This document shows positions 55,616 through 64,000 of a stretch of 64,000 nt of DNA, in pieces; within the stretch, counting starts at the first letter, position 1, and every line of letters starts with the position of its first letter. Origin of the DNA: Sphingopyxis jiangsuensis (GTDB lineage: Bacteria > Pseudomonadota > Alphaproteobacteria > Sphingomonadales > Sphingomonadaceae). The translations under genes and the position numbers were made by a program. A model generated the notes under the pieces. It was not told the DNA's origin. It ran no database searches and saw only the letters and a list, made by a program, of their open reading frames with translations. The DNA lies in the NCBI RefSeq assembly GCF_016734905.1, contig NZ_JAERPO010000003.1, positions 159,038 to 223,037 on the forward strand, read 5' to 3'.

Positions 55616-56679
55616 TCGCGCGGTGCGCCGCGGCGCTCGCGCTGCTGCTCGCGGCGTGCGCGGCTGACGACGAAATGGCAACGCAACCCACCCTCGATGG
55701 AAAGGCTGCGATCGTCATCGCGCATCGCGGGGCGTCGGGCGAACGTCCAGAACATACGCTTGCGGCCTACAAGCTGGCGATCGAGCAAGGCGCGGATTTC
55801 ATCGAACCCGACCTCGTGCTCACCCGCGACGGGGTGCTCGTCGCGCGGCACGAGAACGAGATTTCGGAAACGACCGACGTCGCCGACCGTCCCGAATTTG
55901 CCGCGCGCCGCGCGACCAAGACGATCGACGGGCGCGAGGTGAGCGGTTGGTTCACCGAAGATTTCACGCTCGCCGAACTCAAGACGCTGCGTGCGAAGGA
56001 GCGGCTTCCGCAATTGCGCTCGACCGACAGTGACGGCGCGTTTGACGTGCCGACTTTTGAAGAAATTCTCGCCTTCCTTGCCGAGGCGAACATGGGGCGC
56101 GAAACGCCCGTCGGCGTCTATCCCGAAACCAAGCACCCGAGCTATTTCGCATCGATCGGCTTGCCGCATGAAGCTCCGCTGCTCGCGCTCCTCGATGCTT
56201 ATGGCTATCGCGGAAGCGCAGCGCCGCTGTTCATTCAGAGCTTCGAGGTCGGCAATCTGAAGGCGTTGCGGGCGAAGAGCGACCTGCCGCTGATCCAGTT
56301 GATGGAAGCCGAAGGCGGTCCGGCCGATATACCCGGAACGAGCTATGCCGCCATGGCGTCGCCCGAGGGGCTGAAAGCGATTGCTGCCTATGCCGACGGA
56401 ATCGGACCGAACAAGACAATGATAATCCCGCGCACGGCGCTCGGGGCGCTCGGGTCGCCGACGACGCTGGTGCGCGACGCCCATGCCGCGGGGCTGAAGG
56501 TCCATCCCTGGACCTTTCGCCGCGAGAATTATTTCCTGCCGCTCGGCCACAAGGGCGGGATCAATCCGGCCGGCCATGGCGATCTGGCGGGCGAGATCCG
56601 CGCCTATCTGGCGACCGGCATCGACGGGCTGTTCAGCGACAATGTGCGCGAAGCGGTGCCAGCGGTGCGTGACCGATAG
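55612..56679 (+). CDS. Glycerophosphodiester phosphodiesterase, lipoprotein
   Basis: This 355-residue GlpQ-like enzyme hydrolyses glycerophosphodiesters from phospholipid turnover. The lipobox is LLLAACAAD at the N-terminus. The catalytic His is in AHRGASGERPEHT, metal residues lie in FIEPDLVLTRDG and VGVYPETKHP, and HPWTFRRENYF closes the barrel. It should sit in the periplasm attached to a membrane. It overlaps the ArsC-family gene by ATGA. No glp genes are adjacent. Confidence 0.92.
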   Translation: MIARCAAALALLLAACAADDEMATQPTLDGKAAIVIAHRGASGERPEHTLAAYKLAIEQGADFIEPDLVLTRDGVLVARHENEISETTDVADRPEFAARRATKTIDGREVSGWFTEDFTLAELKTLRAKERLPQLRSTDSDGAFDVPTFEEILAFLAEANMGRETPVGVYPETKHPSYFASIGLPHEAPLLALLDAYGYRGSAAPLFIQSFEVGNLKALRAKSDLPLIQLMEAEGGPADIPGTSYAAMASPEGLKAIAAYADGIGPNKTMIIPRTALGALGSPTTLVRDAHAAGLKVHPWTFRRENYFLPLGHKGGINPAGHGDLAGEIRAYLATGIDGLFSDNVREAVPAVRDR

Positions 56680-56682
56680 CCA

Positions 56683-56904
56683 TTATTTCTCCGGCTCGGT
56701 CCACTGAAACACCTCTTCGAGCGGTTTGCCGAAGGTGCGCGCGATGCGGAAGGCAACCTCGAGCGAGGGTGAATATTTGCCCTGTTCGATCGCGGCGATC
56801 GTTTGCCGCGTAACGCCGACCCGCTCGCCGAGTTCGCCCTGCGTCATCTCGTTGCTGAGGAAACGCAGCGTACGGATGTCGTTGGTGAAGGGAAGGCGCG
56901 CCAT
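56683..56904 (-). CDS. XRE-type small transcription regulator
   Basis: This 73-residue protein is almost only a helix-turn-helix: NEMTQGELGERVGVTRQTIAAIEQGKYSPSLEVAFRIARTFG, then EEVFQWTE. Such Cro/C1-like mini-regulators often repress their own operon. It starts 3 bp after the four-helix membrane protein and is probably co-transcribed from the promoter near 57361-57389. It converges on the GDPD gene. The target outside its operon is unknown. Confidence 0.9.
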   Translation of the reverse strand: MARLPFTNDIRTLRFLSNEMTQGELGERVGVTRQTIAAIEQGKYSPSLEVAFRIARTFGKPLEEVFQWTEPEK

Positions 56905-56907
56905 CTC

Positions 56908-57330
56908 TCAATAGCCCCGACGGTAGTAATAAAGCTGCGAACCGACGCGGATGAGTTCGGCAGCGACGAGCGTCGCGAGCAGAATGTTGAGCATCACGCC
57001 GCCGCTGTTGCCGTTGATCATCGCGACGATATTGGCCCAGATACCGAGCACGAGCGGATAATAGGCGAGGTGCGTGCCGCGCATGTGGATGGTCTTTTCA
57101 CGCTCGTCTTCCTTCAGATTGGCCTCTTTGGGCGATCGGATAGCGAACCACGCCGAACCGATGACCATCGGTATGAGGAAGATGATGGTGACCGGAATCA
57201 GCATCCCGATCGCGGCATAGACGCCCGCGCGCGTATCGACGATGCTCCAGGGATAATTGGCGAAATACCATCCAAAGGCGCCGAGCAACGCGACAAGCGC
57301 GACCCAGTGGGTCTTTTCGCGAAAGGACAT
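56908..57330 (-). CDS. Four-helix membrane protein paired with XRE regulator (DUF2178-like)
   Basis: This 140-residue protein has about four membrane helices (12-30, 38-62, 88-107, 114-132), with a charged segment SPKEANLKEDEREKTIHMRGT between the second and third. Such proteins often stand next to a small XRE regulator, as here. ATG 57330 was chosen because GGAGG is seven nt before it, though ATG 57342 is in frame. The pair may sense membrane state or stress. Function unknown. Confidence 0.8.
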   Translation of the reverse strand: MSFREKTHWVALVALLGAFGWYFANYPWSIVDTRAGVYAAIGMLIPVTIIFLIPMVIGSAWFAIRSPKEANLKEDEREKTIHMRGTHLAYYPLVLGIWANIVAMINGNSGGVMLNILLATLVAAELIRVGSQLYYYRRGY

Positions 57331-57360
57331 CCGAACCTCCATGCATTCTTTGATATACAT

Positions 57361-57389
57361 CATGTAAAAAATATCGAACATAGAGTCAA
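57361..57389 (-). promoter_or_regulatory. Promoter of the membrane-protein/XRE operon
   Basis: On the minus strand TTGACT (57389-57384) is followed 17 bp later by TACATG (57366-57361), about 30 bp before the start codon at 57330. The surrounding 57340-57400 is the most A/T-rich spacer in this part of the window. ATATC/GATAT segments around it could be an operator for the XRE protein. TATAAT at 57391-57396 on the other strand might serve panB. Confidence 0.5.
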
Positions 57390-57455
57390 GTATAATATAC
57401 CTCGGTCAATCTCCAACCTTTCGCGCCGCAACATAAACGGCTAAGCCCGCGCCCC

Positions 57456-58319
57456 ATGTCCACGACGCCGAAAACGCTCACGCTCGACACCTCGACGAGC
57501 CGCGCCAATCCCACGCCCAAGCCGATGAAGCGGCTGACCGTTCCGCGTATCCGCCAGCGCAAGGGCGGCGAGCCGATCGTCATGCTCACCGCCTATACGG
57601 TGCGGCAGGCGCAACTGCTCGATCCGCATTGCGACATGCTGCTCGTCGGCGATTCGCTGGCGCAGGTCATCTATGGCATGCCGCATACCGTCGGTGTGAC
57701 GATGGACATGATGGCACTGCACGGCGCCGCGGTCGTCCGCGGCAGTTTTCATGCCGCAGTGATCGTCGACATGCCCTTCGGCAGCTATGAGGGCAGCCCC
57801 CAGCACGCTTTTGACAATGCCGCGCGTCTGCTCAAAGAAACCGGCGCGGCCGCGGTGAAGGTCGAGGGCGGCAAGGTACTCGCACCGACGATCGAGTTCC
57901 TGACCCAGCGCGGCATCCCCGTGATGGGCCATGTCGGGCTGACGCCGCAGGCGGTGAATATCCTCGGCGGTTATGGCGTACGCGGCAAGAGCGACGAGGA
58001 GGCGCGCTCGATCGTCGACGATGCCGTTGCGGTCGCCGAAGCCGGTGCCTTTTCGATCGTCATCGAGGGCGTCCTCGAATCGATCGCTGTCGAAATCACC
58101 AACAAGGTGGCATGCCCGACCATCGGGATCGGCGCGTCGGCGCAATGCGATGGCCAGGTCCTCGTTACCGACGACATGCTGGGCATGTTCGAACGCGTCC
58201 CCAAATTCGTGAAGCGCTATGGCAATATGGCCGATGTCGTTACCGACGCGGTCAAGGAATATGCGGATCAGGTCAGGTCCCGTTCATTCCCGACAGAGGA
58301 ACAGATTTACGCCGGTTGA
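57456..58319 (+). CDS. panB: 3-methyl-2-oxobutanoate hydroxymethyltransferase
   Basis: This 287-residue PanB is the first enzyme of pantothenate synthesis, adding a hydroxymethyl group from methylene-tetrahydrofolate to 2-oxoisovalerate. IVMLTAYTVRQAQ, LLVGDSLAQVIYG, PFGSYEGSP, VKVEGG, MGHVGLTPQ and TIGIGASAQCDGQVLV are in order. panC is not next to it. ATG 57456 gives a leader of about 25 residues. It diverges from the membrane-protein/XRE pair. Confidence 0.96.
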   Translation: MSTTPKTLTLDTSTSRANPTPKPMKRLTVPRIRQRKGGEPIVMLTAYTVRQAQLLDPHCDMLLVGDSLAQVIYGMPHTVGVTMDMMALHGAAVVRGSFHAAVIVDMPFGSYEGSPQHAFDNAARLLKETGAAAVKVEGGKVLAPTIEFLTQRGIPVMGHVGLTPQAVNILGGYGVRGKSDEEARSIVDDAVAVAEAGAFSIVIEGVLESIAVEITNKVACPTIGIGASAQCDGQVLVTDDMLGMFERVPKFVKRYGNMADVVTDAVKEYADQVRSRSFPTEEQIYAG

Positions 58320-58439
58320 CGTTAAAGCCGACAGGATTTGACGTTGCGGCTGAGGGACAAGTGAATCGCTTGGCCTTTGCGGGCGCCGTCGCTAAGGAGT
58401 CGGCCGGCCTTGCGGCCCTTGTGTTGGATGGAGGTTTGA

Positions 58440-59210
58440 TTGGCGCTGAGCCCGACAGATAATTCGGCCCTGTTGCAGGAAGTCGATGAAGCGGTTCGCA
58501 AGGACCAGCTGCAATCCTTCGCGCAGCGCTATGGCCGCTGGGTCGTCGGCGTGGCGGTCGCAGGGCTGTTGGCCTTTGGCGGCTATCTGTACTGGGGGCA
58601 TCATCAGGACAGCGTGCGCGGAGAAAAAGCCGAAGAACTTCTCGCCGCATTTGAAAAGCTGAGCAGCGGACAGCCGCAGGCGGCGACGAGCGAGCTCAAG
58701 GCACTCGAAGCCAGCGGCGAGGGCGCCTACCGCGCGGCGGCGCTCATTCAACAGGCGAATATGAAGGCCGAGGCCGGCGACCTGAAGGGCGCTGCCGCGA
58801 TGATGGCAACGCTGGCGGGCGATGCCGACGTCGATCCGGCGCTCCGCGACCTCGCGCGCATCCGTCAAACGGTTTTCGAATATGACACGCTGAAGCCCGA
58901 GGCGGTAATCGCGCGCATGAAGCCGATGGTCGATGCCAAGGACCCGGCCTCGAGCTGGTTCGCGAGCGCCGCCGAACTCAGCGCGATCGCGCATTATCAG
59001 CTCGGCCAATATGACCGCGCCGGTGCGCTTTATGGCCAGATTGCGAAACTCGACGATATTCCGAAATCGCTGCAGTCGCGCAGCGTCCAGATGGCGGGCA
59101 TGCTCGGCGTCGATGCGGTCGCCGACCGCGCCGAGGACAGCGCAAAGGCTGAAGCGGGAACCGACACGAAGGGCGCCACGACGCCTTCAACGAATGGGGA
59201 TGCCGAATAA
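58440..59210 (+). CDS. YfgM-like tetratricopeptide membrane protein
   Basis: The product has 256 residues, with one membrane helix near residues 33-54 (WVVGVAVAGLLAFGGYLYW) followed by tetratricopeptide-like helices (GQPQAATSELKALEAS, HYQLGQYDRAGALYGQIAKL). YfgM is an inner-membrane periplasmic chaperone partner next to bamB in many bacteria, and that order holds here. The TTG at 58440 opens the frame with GGAGG just before it. An Ala/Thr/Glu tail ends the protein. It runs straight into bamB. Confidence 0.85.
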   Translation: MALSPTDNSALLQEVDEAVRKDQLQSFAQRYGRWVVGVAVAGLLAFGGYLYWGHHQDSVRGEKAEELLAAFEKLSSGQPQAATSELKALEASGEGAYRAAALIQQANMKAEAGDLKGAAAMMATLAGDADVDPALRDLARIRQTVFEYDTLKPEAVIARMKPMVDAKDPASSWFASAAELSAIAHYQLGQYDRAGALYGQIAKLDDIPKSLQSRSVQMAGMLGVDAVADRAEDSAKAEAGTDTKGATTPSTNGDAE

Positions 59211-60545
59211 ATGCGGACCAAGCTAAAGATATTGACGACTGCCCTCATCGCGCTGCCGCTCGCTGCGTGCGGCGCTCTCAAAGGCGACGGCGGGCCGCGA
59301 ACGCCAACGGTCGGCGAACGCGTTTCGATCCTGTCGAACGACAACAGCATCAAGGTCGATCCGGCCACTGCGGGCATCGCAGTCGTCCTGCCCGAGCCCG
59401 TGGTGAATGCCGCTTGGGCACAGTCGGGCGGCAATGCGTCGAAGTCGATGGGGCACCCGGCGCTTGGCGCGGCGCGCAGCCAGGTTTGGCAGGCGAGCAT
59501 CGCTGGCAACACCAAGAAGCAGCGGCTGGCCTCGTCGCCGGTCGTCGCCGATAATCGCCTGTTCGTTGTCGACACCGACGCGGTCGTCACGGCTTTCGCA
59601 GCGGACACGGGCGCGAAGCTCTGGAGCACGGCGATCGGCAGCACCGGCAAGGACTTCAAGGATTCGCTGTTCGGCGGCGGAGCGGGGATCGACGGCAATG
59701 TCGTCTATGCGACGAGCGGCGTCGGCGATGTCGCCGCGCTCAATGTCGCCGACGGATCGGTGATCTGGAAGGTCAAACCGGCAGGTCCGCTGCGCGGCGC
59801 GCCGACGATCGCATTCGGCGGCGTCTTTGTGATCAGCCAGGACAATCAGATTTTCGCGCTCAACGCCGCCAACGGCGCGGTGCAGTGGCAGGCGACGGCG
59901 TCGCTCGAAGCGGGAAGCATCTTCGGTGCAGGCTCGCCCGCCGCCGGGCAGGGCACGATCGTTGCGGGCTATTCGTCGGGTGAGGTCCAGGCCTATCGCT
60001 ACGAAAATGGCCGCGACCTGTGGGAAGACGCGCTGGCGCGCACGTCGATGGCGCTGTCGGTGTCGACGCTCTCCGACGTCGATGCCGATCCGGTCATCGA
60101 TCGCGGGCGCGTCTTTGCGCTCGGTCAGGGCGGCCGCATGGCAAGCTATGAGCTTGTCACCGGCCAGCGCAGCTGGGAAATTTCGATCGCCGGAATTTCG
60201 ACGCCTTACGTGGTCGGCGAGTGGGTCTATGCGATGACTGACGACGGCAAGCTGCTCTGCGTGGCGCGCAACACCGGTCGCGTCCGCTGGCTGCAACAGC
60301 TCGCGCGCTTTCGCGTCGAAACCGAAAAGAAGAAAAAGGACCCGATCCGCTGGACGGGGCCGATCCTCGCCGGGAACCGCCTGATCGCGGTGAACAGCGA
60401 AGGACAGTTGGCCGAATTTTCGCCGACCGACGGCAGCGTGCTGGCAACGACCGAGTTCAAATCGTCGCTGTCGCAGTCGCCGGTTGTCGCGAACAACATG
60501 CTTTATATTCTGGCGGACGACGGGCGCATCACCGCCTGGCGGTAA
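59211..60545 (+). CDS. bamB: Outer membrane protein assembly factor BamB
   Basis: This 444-residue lipoprotein (lipobox PLAACGAL) has a PQQ-type beta-propeller: TGAKLWSTAIG, DGSVIWKVKPAG, NGAVQWQATAS, ENGRDLWEDALA, TGQRSWEISIAG and TGRVRWLQQL mark successive blades. It serves the BAM complex that inserts beta-barrels. The start ATG 59211 directly abuts the upstream stop. It lies in the common yfgM-bamB-der order. Confidence 0.94.
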   Translation: MRTKLKILTTALIALPLAACGALKGDGGPRTPTVGERVSILSNDNSIKVDPATAGIAVVLPEPVVNAAWAQSGGNASKSMGHPALGAARSQVWQASIAGNTKKQRLASSPVVADNRLFVVDTDAVVTAFAADTGAKLWSTAIGSTGKDFKDSLFGGGAGIDGNVVYATSGVGDVAALNVADGSVIWKVKPAGPLRGAPTIAFGGVFVISQDNQIFALNAANGAVQWQATASLEAGSIFGAGSPAAGQGTIVAGYSSGEVQAYRYENGRDLWEDALARTSMALSVSTLSDVDADPVIDRGRVFALGQGGRMASYELVTGQRSWEISIAGISTPYVVGEWVYAMTDDGKLLCVARNTGRVRWLQQLARFRVETEKKKKDPIRWTGPILAGNRLIAVNSEGQLAEFSPTDGSVLATTEFKSSLSQSPVVANNMLYILADDGRITAWR

Positions 60546-60588
60546 CAGGGGCGGAGCGGACGGCTTCGCCGACAGATAGGATAAGAAG

Positions 60589-61962
60589 ATGGCGCGATCC
60601 GCGACGGTCGCCATTATCGGCCGACCCAATGTCGGCAAATCGACCTTGTTCAACCGGCTGGTCGGCAAGCGCCTCGCGCTTGTCGACGACCAGCCGGGCG
60701 TTACGCGCGACCGGCGCGAGGGCGATGCAAAGCTGCTCGGACTCGAATTCCTGATCGTCGACACCGCCGGATTCGAGGATCAGGATGCGGCGACGCTGCC
60801 CGGGCGCATGCGCGTCCAGACTGAAAAAGCGGTGCGCGAGGCCGATGCCGCGCTGTTCATGGTGGATGCGCGCGCTGGCGTCACTCCGCTCGACGAGGAA
60901 ATCGCGCGCTGGCTGCGCAGCGAGGACACGCCGATCATCCTCTGCGCGAACAAGGCAGAGGGCAAGCAGGGCGAGGCTGGCCTTATGGAAACCTATGCGC
61001 TCGGTTTCGATTCGCCGATCGCGCTCAGCGCCGAACATGGCGAGGGTCTCGTGGAATTGTTCGACGCGCTCCGGCCGATCGTCGAGCCGTTCATGGAAGG
61101 GCAGGAGGCGGCAGAGCGGGAAGAGGACGAGGACGCTCCGCTTGGGCCGCTCAAGCTCGCAATCGTCGGGCGCCCCAACGCGGGCAAATCGACGCTCATC
61201 AACCGGATGATCGGCGAAGACCGACTGATTACCGGACCCGAAGCCGGAATCACCCGCGATTCGATCCGTGTCGACTGGCAGTGGGAGAAGAATGGCGAGA
61301 TCCACCCGATCCAGCTTTTCGACACCGCAGGCATGCGCAAGCGCGCAAAGGTGCAGGACAAGCTCGAAAAATTGTCGGTCGCCGACGCGCTGCACGCGGT
61401 CGATTTCGCCGAGGTCGTCGTCTTGCTCCTCGACGCGACCAAGGGGCTGGAGGCGCAGGATCTGCGCATCGCCGACAAGGTTCTAGAGGAAGGGCGTGCG
61501 TTGATCGTCGCGCTCAACAAATGGGACGTCGCCGAAGATCCGTCATCGCTGTTCAATGGCGTGCGCGCCGCGCTCGACGACGGGCTGAGCCAGGTCAAGG
61601 GCGTGCCGCTGCTCAGCATTTCGGGCGCGACCGGCAAGGGCATCGACACGCTGGTGCGTGTCGCCTTCGAACAGCGCGACATCTGGACCAATCGCGTCTC
61701 GACCGCGCGGCTCAACCGCTGGTTCGAGCGCGCGGTCGAAGCAAACCCGCCACCGGCGCCGGGCGGCAAGCGGATCAAGCTGCGCTATATCACACAGGCA
61801 CGGACGCGGCCGCCAACCTTCGTGGTTTTCGGGACGCGCACCGATGCATTGCCGGGCAGCTATGAACGCTATCTGGTCAACGGGATGCGTAAGGAGCTGG
61901 GATTCCAGGGCGTGCCCGTGCGCCTCAATTTCCGCAACGCGCGCAACCCCTATGACGAGTGA
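60589..61962 (+). CDS. der: Ribosome-assembly GTPase Der (EngA)
   Basis: This 457-residue protein has two tandem GTPase domains, unique to Der: GRPNVGKSTLFNRL and DTAGFED in the first, GRPNAGKSTLINRM, DTAGMRKRAKVQ and NKWD in the second. The C-terminal KH-like domain ends RNARNPYDE. It helps mature the 50S subunit. ATG 60589 follows AGGATAAGAAG. Its TGA overlaps no code, but the TusA-like ATG lies 10 bp before it, within the last codons. Confidence 0.97.
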   Translation: MARSATVAIIGRPNVGKSTLFNRLVGKRLALVDDQPGVTRDRREGDAKLLGLEFLIVDTAGFEDQDAATLPGRMRVQTEKAVREADAALFMVDARAGVTPLDEEIARWLRSEDTPIILCANKAEGKQGEAGLMETYALGFDSPIALSAEHGEGLVELFDALRPIVEPFMEGQEAAEREEDEDAPLGPLKLAIVGRPNAGKSTLINRMIGEDRLITGPEAGITRDSIRVDWQWEKNGEIHPIQLFDTAGMRKRAKVQDKLEKLSVADALHAVDFAEVVVLLLDATKGLEAQDLRIADKVLEEGRALIVALNKWDVAEDPSSLFNGVRAALDDGLSQVKGVPLLSISGATGKGIDTLVRVAFEQRDIWTNRVSTARLNRWFERAVEANPPPAPGGKRIKLRYITQARTRPPTFVVFGTRTDALPGSYERYLVNGMRKELGFQGVPVRLNFRNARNPYDE

Positions 61963-62179
61963 TGCCGCCGCGTTGACCGTCGATGCACGCGGGATGCGCT
62001 GCCCCTGGCCGGCGCTCCGCCTTGCACGCGCGATGCGCGACGCGCGCGACGTGCTGCTGCTCGCCGACGATCCGCAAGCGGGCCGCGAAGTTGCGGCGCT
62101 GGCCGCCGAACATGGCTGGCGCGTGGAGCTGCGCAGCGATGCCGAGGGCGAGGGGCGTTGGCGCGTCCGGCGCGACTGA
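61952..62179 (+). CDS. TusA-family sulfurtransferase-like protein
   Basis: This 75-residue protein has the TusA core VDARGMRCPWPALRLARAM with the conserved Cys-Pro-x-Pro, followed by VLLLADDPQAGREVAALA and a C-terminal WRV strand. Such proteins move sulfur for tRNA thiolation, cofactor synthesis or sulfur oxidation. The gene starts within the last codons of der (ATG 61952), so translation is coupled. Its sulfur donor is not visible. Confidence 0.88.
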   Translation: MTSDAAALTVDARGMRCPWPALRLARAMRDARDVLLLADDPQAGREVAALAAEHGWRVELRSDAEGEGRWRVRRD

Positions 62180-62294
62180 CCCGAAACGGGACGGCTTCGG
62201 CGTTCGGAGAGCCTCCGCGTAACCTCTTTTTTACCCCCTTTTGGCATCACCCATGTCGGGACCAAGACCGACTTGAACACCGAGGGACGCAACA

Positions 62295-62699
62295 TTGGAC
62301 GAAATCCTGGTCGATTGGGATGAATTTCGTGCGACGCGCGCGCAGTTGGGTGCGGCGTTTGTGCGGATTCTGGGCTATTTTCGCGAGGACGGGACCAAGT
62401 CGGTCGCGGCGATCGAAGAGGCGATGCGCGCCCGTGATGCGCGGGGTCTCGTCATGCCGGCGCACACGCTGAAGAGCGAAGCGCGTCAGTTCGGTGCCGA
62501 ACGCCTGGGCCAATTGTCCGAGGATATCGAAATGTTTGCGCGGCGCTGCGTCGAGGCACAGGTCAGCCCCGAGGAATATCTGCCGCGCGTCGTCGGCCTG
62601 CGCGCATTGTTCGAAGAAACGCTAGGCGCGCTCGAGCGCGAAGCGAACCCGCTCGTCCAGCGCCGCCCGACGACCTTCGGGCGCGCCGTCAGCTACTGA
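62295..62699 (+). CDS. Orphan histidine phosphotransfer (Hpt) protein
   Basis: This 134-residue helical protein carries the Hpt site PAHTLKSEARQFGAERLGQLSEDIE, with the phosphoaccepting His at about residue 57. It would relay phosphate between receiver domains. TTG 62295 is the likely start, since GAGGGA lies eight nt before it and no ATG fits. No histidine kinase or response regulator is adjacent. Its 3' end overlaps the convergent DUF418 gene by 7 bp. Confidence 0.88.
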   Translation: MDEILVDWDEFRATRAQLGAAFVRILGYFREDGTKSVAAIEEAMRARDARGLVMPAHTLKSEARQFGAERLGQLSEDIEMFARRCVEAQVSPEEYLPRVVGLRALFEETLGALEREANPLVQRRPTTFGRAVSY

Positions 62700-63946
62700 A
62701 ATCCCGGAACGCGGCGCATCGGCTGCAGGCTTCCGCGGGCGAGCGTGCGCCACAGCCATTCGAGCGGGCCATAGGCGAAGCGGTCGAGCCAGGGCTTCGA
62801 CCACAGCAGCATGACCGCCCACATTCCGATGCAGAATAAATAGAGCGTCCAGCGATCGACCTGGCCAAACAGGTCGAGCCCATAGCCATAGAAGATCGTC
62901 GTCATCACGATGCTGGTGCCGAGGTAGTTGGAAAATGCCGTCCGTCCGGCAGCCGCGACACGCGCGATGCCGCCGCCGTCGGCGTAGCGCCGGATCAGCA
63001 GCAACAGCAGCGCGGCATAAGCAATCGTCATCATCAACCGGCCCGGCGCCGCCCACGCCAAAAAGGCGTTGACCGCGACGATATAATCAAAGCCCGAACG
63101 CCATTGGAGCCATGCGACGATCAATGTGAGCAATATGCCCGGCGGAAGCCAGCGCCAGACGATCCGCCGATAGGCGTCGGTGGTCCAGTCGCCGGTCAGG
63201 AACCCGTTTCGGAACAGCGCCATGCCCAGCATCATCATCGGGAGCGTTTCGAGCATCATCATTATGACACCGATGAAAGGATTGACGGCATTTCCCAGTC
63301 GCTCGTCGACGATCGCGGCATATCCACCGCGATAGAGTGCAACCTCGTCGATCGCCTCCCGGTCGATCTTGGCATATTCGGCGCGGACTTCGCGCCCCGC
63401 TTCGACGAGCGGCGAGGTCGGATCATCGGCGGCGCTCGCGACGGCGAGCTGCGCGCCGAAGAACAGCGATGTCAGGACAACGCCCAAAGTATAGAGGCCG
63501 AGAGCCCATTTGATCAGCCGCCGCGCCTCCCAGCGCCGGAAGCCGAATGCGACGCAGCCAACCGCGGCATAGAGGAACAAAATGTCACCCCACCAGATGA
63601 AGAAATAGTGGCACAGCCCAAAGACCGCCAGCCAGAACATCCGACGATAATGGACCGACCGAGGGTTGTTTCCGCGCGCGTCCGCGCGGTCGACGATCAA
63701 CAACATGCTTGCGCCGAACAAGATCGAAAAGAGGCCGCGCATCTTGCCGTCTACCAGCAGGAAACCAAATCCCCATGCCGCAATATCGCTTGGCGACGTG
63801 CCGCCAAAGGCTTTGGGCGAAAGATAGGCCATCTCGGGCATTGCAAAGGCGACGATATTCATCGCAAGGATGCCCATCACTGCAAAACCGCGCAGCGCGT
63901 CGAGCGTCACGATGCGGGTCGATGCGGGCGCGGTGGTGGCAGACAT
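62693..63946 (-). CDS. DUF418-domain membrane protein (YeiB type)
   Basis: This 417-residue polytopic membrane protein of the DUF418/YeiB family has about nine or ten helices. RIVTLDALRGFAVMGILAMN near the N-terminus is a signature, with MRGLFSILFGASM and the C-terminal SNYLGTSIVMTTIFYGYGLDLFG. The family is related to acyltransferases but its activity is unknown. ATG 63946 is the natural start. It converges on the Hpt gene. Confidence 0.93.
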   Translation of the reverse strand: MSATTAPASTRIVTLDALRGFAVMGILAMNIVAFAMPEMAYLSPKAFGGTSPSDIAAWGFGFLLVDGKMRGLFSILFGASMLLIVDRADARGNNPRSVHYRRMFWLAVFGLCHYFFIWWGDILFLYAAVGCVAFGFRRWEARRLIKWALGLYTLGVVLTSLFFGAQLAVASAADDPTSPLVEAGREVRAEYAKIDREAIDEVALYRGGYAAIVDERLGNAVNPFIGVIMMMLETLPMMMLGMALFRNGFLTGDWTTDAYRRIVWRWLPPGILLTLIVAWLQWRSGFDYIVAVNAFLAWAAPGRLMMTIAYAALLLLLIRRYADGGGIARVAAAGRTAFSNYLGTSIVMTTIFYGYGLDLFGQVDRWTLYLFCIGMWAVMLLWSKPWLDRFAYGPLEWLWRTLARGSLQPMRRVPGFQ

Positions 63947-64000
63947 GGCGTTCTCCGGCTGTGTTATTGCAATGCTACAGCCAAGATGCGATCTGATCGA

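Overview
The window is dense, high-G+C chromosome of an alphaproteobacterium, most likely a sphingomonad and possibly Sphingopyxis-like. This is inferred from protein flavour, the exosortase-A-type glycan genes, the gene neighbourhoods (mdh-sucD-sucA-sucB-lpd, rplM-rpsI, obgE near proB, sdhB-zapE) and the intergenic dyad repeats. No sequence search was possible. I see no tRNA, rRNA, CRISPR array, intact insertion sequence or prophage module. Most genes are core metabolism, envelope and housekeeping functions in short, tightly overlapping operons.

Layout. 1-4.7 kb: a truncated MscS-like channel, a 268 bp inverted-repeat element, then exosortase-A-associated polysaccharide genes (ligase, micro-protein, glycosyltransferase) and a membrane protein. 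4.7-6.4 kb: two small genes divergent from an S24/LexA-like repressor across three tandem palindromic operators, then a small lipoprotein gene interrupted by a stop codon. 6.6-13.7 kb: soluble chemoreceptor, aqpZ, galU, a YfiR-YfiN-YfiB c-di-GMP signalling operon, msrA and an M48 protease. 13.8-16.6 kb: ctaA, rplM-rpsI and a DUF2165 membrane protein. 16.6-23.9 kb: a cluster suggestive of lipid or glycan modification (diacylglycerol-kinase-like, phosphoesterase, anchored hydrolase, nucleotidyltransferase, P-loop kinase, ICMT-like methyltransferase, flippase).

24.1-36.3 kb is the energy-metabolism block: sdhB with a thioesterase and zapE, a polysaccharide deacetylase and a PAP2 phosphatase, then mdh, sucD, sucA, sucB and lpd. 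sucC is missing from this array, and a small TTG-started membrane protein sits between sucB and lpd. 36.3-46 kb: GFA protein, TRIC channel, hydrolase, SppA, an epimerase overlapping proB, a methyltransferase converging on a MipA-like porin gene, and obgE. 46-54.3 kb: TetR and its divergent neighbour, a methyltransferase-like protein, GNAT, NfeD-stomatin pair, CitE-like lyase, M28 peptidase and class II DAHP synthase. 54.6-64 kb: a Popeye-like cyclic-nucleotide-domain membrane protein, ArsC-family protein, GDPD lipoprotein, an XRE/membrane-protein pair, panB, YfgM-like protein, bamB, der, a TusA-like protein, an orphan Hpt protein and a DUF418 membrane protein.

The least-explained items are the doubly hairpinned 33-bp inverted-repeat element at 679-946, the three-operator switch at 5337-5391, the odd small gene inside the 2-oxoglutarate dehydrogenase operon, the MipA-like protein with an antisense-derived tail, the Popeye-like protein, and the mixed envelope cluster at 17-24 kb.
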